Shown: piece by piece, positions 42,506 through 50,137 of the stretch
Position numbering within the stretch: the first letter of the stretch is position 1
Layout of the letters: every line of letters starts with the position of its first letter
Source: CAYNQK01 sp964470375
Lineage (GTDB): Bacteria > Spirochaetota > Spirochaetia > Treponematales > JBGSOB01
DNA: 64,000 nt
Reading direction: 5' to 3'
NCBI GenBank assembly: GCA_964470375.1
Contig: CAYYCP010000002.1
Coordinates: 1-64,000, forward strand
Notes under the pieces: model-generated
Database searches by the model: none
Seen by the model: the letters and a program-made list of their open reading frames with translations, nothing else
What the model was told of the DNA's origin: nothing
Translations under genes and position numbers: made by a program

Positions 42506-43363
42506 TCATTCCTCCTCGTAGCCCATGGACTCCTTGTCGCCCTCTTCCTCATCCTCCTCGTCGTAGTCCCCCTCGTCCTCGTCCTCGAAGTCGTCCAAGT
42601 CGGCCAAGCCACCGGATTCGATATCCGCGGAGAAGGTGTCATCGCCCTCCTCGGACTCGTGGTAGAACAGGATGCGAGAGCAATAGGGGCAGAAGATGAT
42701 GTTGCTGCCCTCCCGGATCTGATTTACGAACTGCGAGGGCAGTATCATGTGGCAGCCCGAGCAGACCCCGGCCTTGACCCCCACGATGCCAAGGCCCTGC
42801 TTGCTGCGGATGATGCGCTCGAACTTGAAGATGATCTCCCCGTCCAGGCCGGGGATAATCTGCTTCTCCTCGAGGGCCAGGGCGTCCATGTCGGCGCGCT
42901 TTTCGGCGCTCTTGGTCTCAATGTAGCGGCGCTTCTCCTCGACTTCGGCCTTGATCTGGGCGATCATCTGCTCGTCGCGCTTGAGGGTCTCTTCCAGCTC
43001 CTGGGCCGCCTTCTCCTCGCGCATGAGGTCCTTGCGAACCTGCTGCTCCTTGTCGGTGGCGTCGCGGATCTCCTTGTCCAAGGCCTCGTACTCGCGCTGG
43101 GTGGAGATTCCGTCCATCTGCTTCTCGGCGTGCTCCCGGGCGGTCTCGGCCTCAAAGAGCTTCGTCTTGAGTTCACGGATACGGGCTAGGATAGCCTCGT
43201 ATTCACCGCTGCGCTCGTTGAAGGACTTGCCCAAGCGATTCAGGAGTTCCTCTTGCGTGGCAAGGCCACGGGGGATTTCCTGAAGCTCCTTCTCGATCTC
43301 GATCTTGCGGGAGAGCACGTCCTGGAGGGACCTGAGCTTCGTGAGAACCTCGTCCATCATCAT
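42506..43363 (-). CDS. C4-type zinc ribbon protein with coiled coil
   Basis: 285 residues: long antiparallel coiled coil (about 1-175, 'REYEALDKEIRDATDKEQQVR'), zinc ribbon with 'CSGCHM' and 'CPYCSRILF' (about 198-224), then a very acidic tail (Asp/Glu-rich, about 235-285). Same layout as the CT398/DUF164 family found near rpoD and rnpB in chlamydiae and spirochaetes, thought to act with sigma-54 or flagellar functions in Chlamydia. Start at the first of three Met codons (43363), following 'aagggg'. Confidence 0.85.
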   Translation of the reverse strand: MMMDEVLTKLRSLQDVLSRKIEIEKELQEIPRGLATQEELLNRLGKSFNERSGEYEAILARIRELKTKLFEAETAREHAEKQMDGISTQREYEALDKEIRDATDKEQQVRKDLMREEKAAQELEETLKRDEQMIAQIKAEVEEKRRYIETKSAEKRADMDALALEEKQIIPGLDGEIIFKFERIIRSKQGLGIVGVKAGVCSGCHMILPSQFVNQIREGSNIIFCPYCSRILFYHESEEGDDTFSADIESGGLADLDDFEDEDEGDYDEEDEEEGDKESMGYEEE

Positions 43364-43471
43364 ATCTAGACCCCTTGCGTCGTGGATGAAAGCGGACTCT
43401 TCTATCATAGCCGGGCCAATGCCCGGTGGGATAGGCTTGAACGGTCATTAAAGCCTTTTTACGCGGAAATT

Positions 43472-45211
43472 TCAATGGTCGAGGTAGTCCTTGAGGCGGC
43501 GCGAGCGCTTCGGGTGCCTGAGGCGCCTCAGGGCCTTGGCCTCTATCTGGCGGATGCGCTCGCGGGTGACGTTGAAGTAGAGCCCCACCTCCTCCAAGGT
43601 CAGGGAATAGCCGTCGTCCAGGCCGAAGCGCATGCGCAGAACCTCCTGCTCCCTGGGCGGAAGCGTGGACAAGACTCCCCGTAACTGTTCCTGGAGGAGT
43701 TTGAAGGCGGTCTGGTTGGAGGGATTCTCAACGTCCTTATCCTCGATGAAGTCCCCCAGCAGGGAATCCTCCTCCTCGCCGATGGGGGTCTCCAGGGATA
43801 TGGGCTCCCGGGCCACGTTCTTGACGGCCTTGACGCGCTGGACGGTCCAACCCAGGCGCTCGGCTATCTCATCGTCGGTGGGCTCACGCCCCAGAACCTG
43901 CATGAGCTGGCGTTGCTCGCGGACCACCTTGTTGATCTGCTCGATCATGTGGACCGGCACGCGGATGGTGCGGGCCTGATCCGATATGGACCGAGTGATG
44001 GCCTGGCGGATCCACCAGGTGGCGTAGGTGGAGAATTTATAGCCCTTGCGGTACTCGAATTTCTCTACGGCCTTGATGAGGCCAATGTTGCCTTCCTGGA
44101 CAAGGTCGAAGAAATGCAGGCCGCGGTTGGTGTACTTCTTGGCGATGGAAACCACAAGGCGTAGATTGGCCTTTATCAGCCGGTCCTTGGCGTTCTTCAT
44201 CATGATCCGGCCGCGGCTGATTTCCTTGGCCATGGCCAGGATGTCTTCGATGGAGTCTTCGAAGCCTATCTCCAGTTCCTTGAGCTTCTTCTCGGTGACC
44301 TGGATCTGGCGGATGCGCTCCTTGACTTCGTCCGACGTCATCATCAGCTCGTTCTCGATGCGCTCGCGCTCCCCCCGCAGGGTCAGGCCGCGCCCGAGGG
44401 CCCTGAGCTCCTTGGGCGAGGACACCCGCAGGCGTTTCTCCAGACGGTCCTGCTCTTTTTTGTACTTCTTGATCTTCTTGGAGGCCTGAATGAACTTCTC
44501 CGAGAAGGAGCCGATCTCTTCCGGATGGATCTCGGACTTGCACAGCTGGGGGATGATGTTCTGGCGCAGCATCTTGAGCTCGTCATCGTCGAAGATGGAG
44601 CCGCCGCGGGCGATGATGCGGCGCTTGCACTCCATATATAGCTTAAGATCGGCCAGCACGTCCTTGAGGGAGTCGCGGTAGAACTGGTTCAGGCGCCGAC
44701 GCTCGGCTAAATATTCGGTAAGGTCCTTCTTGGGAAGGTTGAGCTCGCGGGGATCCTTCTTGGAGAAGGCCCGCTGGGCCACCGAGTAGAATTCGGGAAT
44801 CATCATGCCGGACTTCTTGATGATGGACTTGATGATGTTCTCACCGTCCTCCATCATTTTTGAGAGTTCCACCTCCTGCTCGGCTGTGAGGAGGTTCTCC
44901 TTGCCTATTTCCCGGAGGTAAAGGCGGATGGGGTCGTCCACCGCCGATTCCTTGTCGCTGTAGACCAGGCGTTTCTTGTCGCGCTCCTCATCCTTGCGGA
45001 CGGCCGGGGCGCTTTCCTCCTCCACGTTCAGGTCCTCTTCCTCAAGCTGGATATTGTTGCTCTCCAGAAGGGCCAGGACGGAGTCGATCTTATCACTGTT
45101 GAGGATGTGCTCCGGGAGGAAGTCAGACAGCTCGTCGTAGCTGATAATTTTCTTGGTCTTGGCGTATTCGAGGAGCTTTATAATCGCCGGATCCGTTTGT
45201 ATATCGCTCAT
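43472..45211 (-). CDS. rpoD: RNA polymerase primary sigma factor
   Basis: 579 residues. Region 1.1-like N-terminus, 1.2 'DDPIRLYLREIGKENLLTAEQE', a large non-conserved region, region 2 'FDLVQEGNIGLIKAVEKFEYRKGYKFSTYATWWIRQAI', region 3, and region 4 'LTLEEVGLYFNVTRERIRQIEAKALRRLRHP'. ATG at 45211 or the GTG at 45220 that overlaps the dnaG stop may be the start; both are close. Follows dnaG as in the classic macromolecular synthesis operon. A hairpin CCGGGC-ATTG-GCCCGG follows between this gene and the next (about 43415-43430). Confidence 0.95.
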   Translation of the reverse strand: MSDIQTDPAIIKLLEYAKTKKIISYDELSDFLPEHILNSDKIDSVLALLESNNIQLEEEDLNVEEESAPAVRKDEERDKKRLVYSDKESAVDDPIRLYLREIGKENLLTAEQEVELSKMMEDGENIIKSIIKKSGMMIPEFYSVAQRAFSKKDPRELNLPKKDLTEYLAERRRLNQFYRDSLKDVLADLKLYMECKRRIIARGGSIFDDDELKMLRQNIIPQLCKSEIHPEEIGSFSEKFIQASKKIKKYKKEQDRLEKRLRVSSPKELRALGRGLTLRGERERIENELMMTSDEVKERIRQIQVTEKKLKELEIGFEDSIEDILAMAKEISRGRIMMKNAKDRLIKANLRLVVSIAKKYTNRGLHFFDLVQEGNIGLIKAVEKFEYRKGYKFSTYATWWIRQAITRSISDQARTIRVPVHMIEQINKVVREQRQLMQVLGREPTDDEIAERLGWTVQRVKAVKNVAREPISLETPIGEEEDSLLGDFIEDKDVENPSNQTAFKLLQEQLRGVLSTLPPREQEVLRMRFGLDDGYSLTLEEVGLYFNVTRERIRQIEAKALRRLRHPKRSRRLKDYLDH

Positions 45212-45216
45212 CGCCC

Positions 45217-46977
45217 TCACTCTTTCAGCTTCATCAGCTCGGCGTCGATGTACATTTTTTCATACATCAGGTCGTTCAGGCCGGACTGGTCGGGTCCGGC
45301 TGAGGGAAGCAGCATGATGGAGCGGTTGATCTCGTCGCGCTTGCGCTCCAGCGACCTTATCCTGACGGCCTTCACCCCATCTTCAATGAATTTGCCGGGA
45401 TTTATACGGTACTCGTCAAGGGCTATCTTCTCCATGACGAGGGCACTCAGGCGCTCGTCCCCTATGCGGGCTAAAAAACGCTCCATGTCATCATCGTCGT
45501 TGCGGAAGCTTTCTTCAAGGGCGATGTAGATTTTCCTAGCCTCCGGGTTTTCAAGGTCCTGGACGTCGAAGAGGGTCCTGACGCGCTCGAAACTGCCCCT
45601 ATTCACCGCTATGGCGATCATGAGGGCCAGATCCCCGGAGGGCCGGATAGGGTCCTCTTCGGGGGCGGCGAGCTTGGCCGGGCGGGTTTGGGCGCGGACA
45701 CCCTCCTCGAAGTCCCGCAGGATGGCTCCCTTCTCTACGCCGAAGGTCTTGGACATCAGGCTCAGGCAAAGCTCCCGCCTCACCTCCGAGGACATGGCGC
45801 CAATGAGGGGGAATAGGGACCGTATAGCGCCCTGGACCCCGGCCGCGCCGCCCTGGCCGGCTGCAGCGGCCCGCTGAACCAGATACTCAACGGCGTTTAT
45901 AGCTTTTCCCGTCATTTCTTTCAATACCGCGCTCCCACGCTTTTCCAGGATCTCGGAGGGGTCCTTAGCCTCCAGGCCGGTCACCACAAGGGACTCCAGG
46001 CCTGCTCGTTCGCATACAAGGATGGCCCGCTCGGTGGCTTGGCGGCCGGCTTGATCCGAGTCAAAGCAGAGGCGGACAACCGGGGCTAGGCGGCGCAGGA
46101 GGACGGCCTGCTGCTCGGTGAAGCCTGTGCCCAGGGGGGCTACAGCTTCCTGTAAGCCGGCCTGGTGGAGTGATATGACATCCATGTAGCCCTCGCAAAG
46201 GAGGGCCGAACCAGTGGCCTTGACAGCCTTGGCGGCGAGGGAAAGCCCGTAGAGGAGGCGTCCCTTCTGAAAATGTTCGGATTCCGCCGAATTGAGGTAC
46301 TTAGGTTCTTCCTGTCCCATGACACGGCCCCCGAATCCGACTACGTTCTCACGCTGGTCCTGAATGGGAAACATGATACGCCCGCGGAAAAAGGGAAGGT
46401 CCGGCTTTTTCTTAGAGAAAAGCCCTGTACGGGCCAAGAATTCCGGAGAATAGCCCTTGCGGGTCAAGAAGGCGTACATCCAGGCCGGATCCCGGGGGCT
46501 CCAACCCAGGTTGAAGCGCTCGATGGTGTCAGGGCTGAGGGCGCGTCTGGCAAGGTACTCGCGGGCGGCAGCGGCTTCCGGGCTGTTGAGGAGGAGGTGG
46601 TGGAACGCGCCGGCCACCCGCTTCATGAATTCCTGGAGCTCGGCCTTCTCAGAATCCGCCCGGGAGGCCTGGGCTCCCTGCTCGTAGACAAGCTCAATCC
46701 CGGCCTTATGGGCGATATGCTCGAGGGCTTCGGGATAGCTCATGCGCTCGAGCTCCATGAGGAAGGTCACCGGGCTCCCGCCCTTTTTGCAGCCGAAGCA
46801 GAAAAAAAAGTTCTTCTCCGGATTGACGCTGAAGGAAGGCGTTTTCTCGGCGTGGAAAGGGCACAGGCCCCAGTGGCGGCCGCCCCGGTACTCAAGGCGC
46901 ACATACTCCGATACCACGCTGACTATGTCCGCGCGCGCCAGGATGTCCTGGACGCAGGCTTCGGAAATGCGCCTCAT
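45217..46977 (-). CDS. dnaG: DNA primase
   Basis: Makes RNA primers for replication. 586 residues: CHC2 zinc domain (Cys39, His42, Cys60, Cys63 in 'CPFHAEKTPSFS' and 'FFFCFGCKKGG'), TOPRIM core with 'LLCEGYMDVISLHQAG' and 'LCFDSDQAGRQATERA', and a C-terminal helical part that binds the helicase. ATG at 46977 overlaps the mltG stop. Complete. Confidence 0.95.
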   Translation of the reverse strand: MRRISEACVQDILARADIVSVVSEYVRLEYRGGRHWGLCPFHAEKTPSFSVNPEKNFFFCFGCKKGGSPVTFLMELERMSYPEALEHIAHKAGIELVYEQGAQASRADSEKAELQEFMKRVAGAFHHLLLNSPEAAAAREYLARRALSPDTIERFNLGWSPRDPAWMYAFLTRKGYSPEFLARTGLFSKKKPDLPFFRGRIMFPIQDQRENVVGFGGRVMGQEEPKYLNSAESEHFQKGRLLYGLSLAAKAVKATGSALLCEGYMDVISLHQAGLQEAVAPLGTGFTEQQAVLLRRLAPVVRLCFDSDQAGRQATERAILVCERAGLESLVVTGLEAKDPSEILEKRGSAVLKEMTGKAINAVEYLVQRAAAAGQGGAAGVQGAIRSLFPLIGAMSSEVRRELCLSLMSKTFGVEKGAILRDFEEGVRAQTRPAKLAAPEEDPIRPSGDLALMIAIAVNRGSFERVRTLFDVQDLENPEARKIYIALEESFRNDDDDMERFLARIGDERLSALVMEKIALDEYRINPGKFIEDGVKAVRIRSLERKRDEINRSIMLLPSAGPDQSGLNDLMYEKMYIDAELMKLKE

Positions 46978-48044
46978 CTGCCGCTGACCCCGCCTTTGAC
47001 TGCGTAACCGGCTTGGTTGTGGGCCTCTAGGCTGCGCGAGAATGTGTGCGATCCCCTTTCCGGGTCGGTGAGGCGGAAATACAGGAAATCCGTCTTCTCA
47101 GGGGCGAAGGCGGCCTTGAGGGCCACAAGGCCGGGATTCGATATGGGGCCGGGGGGCAGGCCGGGATGGAGGTACGTGTTGTAGGGATTCTGGATCTCCA
47201 GGTCGCGGATGCTCAACTCGCTGGGATGGGGGCGGCCCTGGATATCGGTAATGATATAGACCACCGTGGCGCAGGACTGTAAGGCCATGCCTATCTTGAG
47301 ACGGTTGTAGAAGACGCTGGCCATGCGGGGAGCCTCCTCGGCAAGGCGGTACTCGCGCTCTATGATGGATGCCAGAATGATGCGCCGACCGAGCTCCCCT
47401 GACGGAAGGTCGGCGGCCTCCGGGAAGTTCCGCCTGATCTCCGAGAAGAAGCGATCCAGGAGAACGCGCAGGATGGTCGTGGCGTCGGTCCCCAGGGGGA
47501 AGGCGTAGGTATCCGGGAAGAGGTAGCCCTGGGCGTCCTGGAAGTCAATGCCGTATTCATCCAGGACAGCACGGTCTCTAGCAGCGGCCAGGAAATCCTC
47601 GGATTCGCAAATGCCGCTGCCCTCGAGCTCCCGGGCTACCCCTTTGAGGGTCAGGCCCTCGGGCAGGGTCAGGCGCCGTACCGCCTGGCGACCCTCTACC
47701 ATCATATCGGCGATGTCACGGCTCCCCATGCCGGGGCCGATCTCATAGGTGCCGGCCTTGATGCTTCCAGCCCGGCCGGAAAGCCTGAGGCCGATAATGA
47801 AGGAGGAGGCCGAGCGGATCAGCCCGGCTTTCTTCAGGTTATAGGCCACTTGGGAGCCCGTGCTCCCGGGCTGGACGACAAAGAGGACGGGTTCCTGGCC
47901 GGTTCGGGCGCTTGGGGGCCTGTCCAGCCAGGCCGCAACACTCATAAAGGCCAGCGCCGCCAGGACGCCGGCCGAGGCGAGGGCGGCCAGGACTATGAGG
48001 GCTGAGCGGACCGGGGATGTCCGGCGTTTCACGGCCTGCCTCAT
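46974..48044 (-). CDS. mltG: Endolytic murein transglycosylase
   Basis: Cuts nascent glycan strands and sets their length. 356 residues: N-terminal membrane anchor (about 15-38), LysM-like part ('VVQPGSTGSQVAYNLKKAGLI'), catalytic YceG domain with the essential Glu in 'LASIIEREYRLAEE' (about 227), 'ASVFYNRLKIGMALQSCATVVY' and 'NPYNTYLHPGLPPGPISNPG'. Overlaps neighbours on both sides by 4 bases. Confidence 0.94.
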   Translation of the reverse strand: MRQAVKRRTSPVRSALIVLAALASAGVLAALAFMSVAAWLDRPPSARTGQEPVLFVVQPGSTGSQVAYNLKKAGLIRSASSFIIGLRLSGRAGSIKAGTYEIGPGMGSRDIADMMVEGRQAVRRLTLPEGLTLKGVARELEGSGICESEDFLAAARDRAVLDEYGIDFQDAQGYLFPDTYAFPLGTDATTILRVLLDRFFSEIRRNFPEAADLPSGELGRRIILASIIEREYRLAEEAPRMASVFYNRLKIGMALQSCATVVYIITDIQGRPHPSELSIRDLEIQNPYNTYLHPGLPPGPISNPGLVALKAAFAPEKTDFLYFRLTDPERGSHTFSRSLEAHNQAGYAVKGGVSGR

Positions 48045-48235
48045 CGCCCACCCCGCCTGAGGGCGTCCATCTCTTCAATGCTGAGGCGCTCGAAGAGGGC
48101 CGCCTCCAGCTTGGCGAAGAGAGAGGCCTCCGCCCCATCGTCCAGGTAGGGACGGCCCGAGAGGATACGGTAGGCGGCCTTAGCCTCGTCAACACTGATG
48201 TTCAGAACCAGGCTATCGGAAGGCGAATAGCTCAT
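48041..48235 (-). CDS. Small conserved-looking hypothetical protein
   Basis: 64 residues, charged, helical, no membrane segment. Real gene status is supported by exact 4-base ATGA overlaps with the MBL gene upstream and mltG downstream. No recognised motif; 'RPYLDDGAEASLFAKLEAALFERL' suggests two helices. It may be a small adaptor of the operon, but nothing shows its job. Confidence 0.6.
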   Translation of the reverse strand: MSYSPSDSLVLNISVDEAKAAYRILSGRPYLDDGAEASLFAKLEAALFERLSIEEMDALRRGGR

Positions 48236-49176
48236 ATCTGCGCCTCCATGCCCTCCGTGGCCATCAGCACCCGTACGGGCGGGCCTTCAAGATGGGCCGC
48301 GTACCATTCGGCGGAATCGAGGAGCTTGCCCAACTTGCGGTCGTCGTAGGATGGCTCGTGGTGGAAGAGGAAGATGGTGCCGATGCCGAAGGAGGAGGCG
48401 AAGTCGATGGCGACGCTGAAGGCGCTGTGGCCCCAATTGTACTTCTCGATGGCCTCCCCCAGGGTGTACTGGGCGTCTATAACCATGGCGTCCGCCCCGC
48501 CGAAGAAGTCCATGTTGGCATGGGTTTTAAGGAAATCGGCTTCGACCAGCTCGGTATCGGTAGAGTAGATGAAACGCCTGCCATCGGCCTGGAAATGGTA
48601 GGCAGCGCAGCCCGAGGGATGGTTCATGGAGCGCGTTCGCAGGCTCAGGCCGTCCAGGCCGAGGGGCGTCCCGTCCATTACATGGAAGGCGGTTTTGGCA
48701 CGGAAGACGTCAAATTCCACCGGGAAATAGGGTGGCCGCATCTGGGCCTTGAGGACTGCCTCGAAATCCGGAACCAAGGAATAGAAATGCACGGTGTTGG
48801 ACGGATCAAAAAGAGGCCCGAAGAAGGGCAAGCCTTGGATATGATCCCAGTGGAAGTGGGAGAAGAAGACGTGGATAGTCAGGCCGCTGCGCTTTTGGCG
48901 CGCCAGGGCATGGCCCAGTTCGCGGATGCCGGTGCCTGCGTCCAGGATCACGATGTCCTCGGAACCATCAGCGCTCAGCTCCACGCAGGCGGTGTTGCCG
49001 CCCACGGTCGAGAAGAGCTGTTGTGGCAGGGCGGACAGGAATCGCTCGCGCGAATCCTCGTCGATGAGGTCATCTCGGCCCAGGCGCGCGACGATTGAGG
49101 AAATCTTGCTTCGCAGCTGGACGGATGAGAGGGGCGACGGAACCGAGCCGCGCACACCCCAGAACCTTATCTTCAA
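48232..49176 (-). CDS. Metallo-beta-lactamase fold hydrolase
   Basis: 314 residues. MBL motif 'FFSHFHWDHIQGLPFF' (HxHxDH, about 107-112), upstream 'ILDAGTGIRELG', later 'MNHPSGCAAYHFQADG', 'YSTDTE' and 'HHEPSYDDRK'. The pattern fits the RNase Z/cyclic phosphodiesterase-like branch seen next to response regulators and cyclases; substrate unknown. First gene of the mltG-dnaG-rpoD run. The upstream 188 bases are relatively AT-rich with a TATACT on the minus strand (49213-49208) but no good -35 box. Confidence 0.85.
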   Translation of the reverse strand: MKIRFWGVRGSVPSPLSSVQLRSKISSIVARLGRDDLIDEDSRERFLSALPQQLFSTVGGNTACVELSADGSEDIVILDAGTGIRELGHALARQKRSGLTIHVFFSHFHWDHIQGLPFFGPLFDPSNTVHFYSLVPDFEAVLKAQMRPPYFPVEFDVFRAKTAFHVMDGTPLGLDGLSLRTRSMNHPSGCAAYHFQADGRRFIYSTDTELVEADFLKTHANMDFFGGADAMVIDAQYTLGEAIEKYNWGHSAFSVAIDFASSFGIGTIFLFHHEPSYDDRKLGKLLDSAEWYAAHLEGPPVRVLMATEGMEAQI

Positions 49177-49364
49177 GCGTATCTCCTGGAGCGAGGGAGT
49201 TCACAATAGTATACTAATACCTTCCTTGAAAAGGCGATATGCGGAGCATGCCTTCTCTCCTAGGGTATCCGTCCGGTGAGGGAATAAACAGTACTTCCTT
49301 CGATATGTGAGCATCGTATACATACCTCGGCTGCCATCATTGGGCGATCAGCGCGTTAATGGGC

Positions 49365-49811
49365 TCAGGTCCCGGGTAAGGGCGAATCCGGCCCTATAAG
49401 CGTCTCGGCCGAGCGGAGTCGCATGATAGATTCCACCTCGCCCGGATCACGGAGGGGGCCGCGCCCTATCCCGGGGCAGGAAAGGGCCTCATCGGCCCAG
49501 GTCCGGGCGTCCCCGGCGATGCGCTCCCAGAAGGGATAGGTCCGGCACTGGAGAGGACGGGCAAGGTAGACCTTGCAGCCATCCTCCCAGAAGGCACAAT
49601 CGAAATTCGCCTTCTCCCTCAGCGAGTAGAGGATGGTTCCACCCATGTCAACCAGGCGGCAGTGCTCGGCCAGGAACGCTCGCCGTCCCATGCCGAGATG
49701 GGCGGCCAGGGCATCCAGGTCTGAGGCCGTCAGAAAGACATAGCCGGGCGCCCCGCGGCAGCATGCCGAGCAGCGTGTACACTCGAAACGGAATTCTGGT
49801 CCGGATGGCAT
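49365..49811 (-). CDS. YkgJ family cysteine cluster protein
   Basis: 148 residues. Zinc/iron chelator-type cluster: 'FECTRCSACCRG' near the N-terminus, 'DCAFWEDGCKVYLARPLQCRTYPFW' and a later Cys in 'LSCPGIGRG'. Function unknown. The ATG at 49811 is chosen: a longer frame runs back into tRNA-Tyr and is not coding. A terminator-like hairpin for the tRNAs lies just upstream, so this gene may need read-through. Confidence 0.85.
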   Translation of the reverse strand: MPSGPEFRFECTRCSACCRGAPGYVFLTASDLDALAAHLGMGRRAFLAEHCRLVDMGGTILYSLREKANFDCAFWEDGCKVYLARPLQCRTYPFWERIAGDARTWADEALSCPGIGRGPLRDPGEVESIMRLRSAETLIGPDSPLPGT

Positions 49812-49822
49812 CCAGGAGCCCC

Positions 49823-49860
49823 CGAAAAAGGAAAAGCCCTTCCGATGATTCGGAAAGGCT
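49823..49860 (-). terminator. Terminator after the tRNA pair
   Basis: Minus-strand stem GCCTTTCCG (49859-49851) with CGGAAGGGC (49844-49836), one G-U pair, 6-base loop, followed by CUUUUCCUUUUUC. It stands between tRNA-Tyr and the YkgJ start. Confidence 0.75.
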
Positions 49861-49861
49861 A

Positions 49862-49943
49862 TGGGGAGAGAAGGATTCGAACCTTCGAAGGCGAAGCCAA
49901 CAGATTTACAGTCTGCCCCCTTTGGCCACTCGGGAATCTCCCC
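49862..49943 (-). tRNA. tRNA-Tyr (GTA)
   Basis: 82 bases, class II with a long variable arm. Acceptor GGGGAGA pairs with TCTCCCC; anticodon loop in 'agactgtaaatct' gives GTA; T-arm 'aaggttcgaatcctt'. CCA is not encoded. Follows tRNA-Thr by 21 bases on the same transcript. Confidence 0.95.
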
Positions 49944-49964
49944 TTTGTATCGCGCCACCGCTCA

Positions 49965-50038
49965 AGCCATCTCTCGGAATCGAACCGAGGACCTCGAGAT
50001 TACAAATCACGCGCTCTGGCCAACTGAGCTAAGATGGC
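49965..50038 (-). tRNA. tRNA-Thr (TGT)
   Basis: 74 bases. Acceptor GCCATCT pairs with AGATGGC; D-arm 'agctcagttggccagagc'; anticodon loop TTTGTAA gives TGT; T-arm 'ctcggttcgattccgag'. The anticodon stem has one T-T mismatch. CCA is not encoded. Confidence 0.93.
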
Positions 50039-50052
50039 GAGGAACGGAACTG

Positions 50053-50082
50053 AATATACCGGGAAGGGCTGAGCTTCGTCAA
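50053..50082 (-). promoter_or_regulatory. Promoter of the tRNA-Thr/tRNA-Tyr unit
   Basis: On the minus strand TTGACG (50082-50077), 18-base spacer, TATATT (50058-50053). Transcription would start about 8 bases before the tRNA-Thr 5' end. The remaining bases to 50137 hold only GC-rich inverted fragments. Confidence 0.75.
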
Positions 50083-50137
50083 GACAAGGCTCGCTCGCTG
50101 GCGCGAGGCTCTCGCCTGTGAGCTTGGCTCGCAAGGC

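Noticed and set aside
49812..49958. N-terminal extension of the YkgJ protein from 49958
   Set aside because: The extension is the translated tRNA-Tyr gene and its terminator; the family N-terminus starts at 49811.
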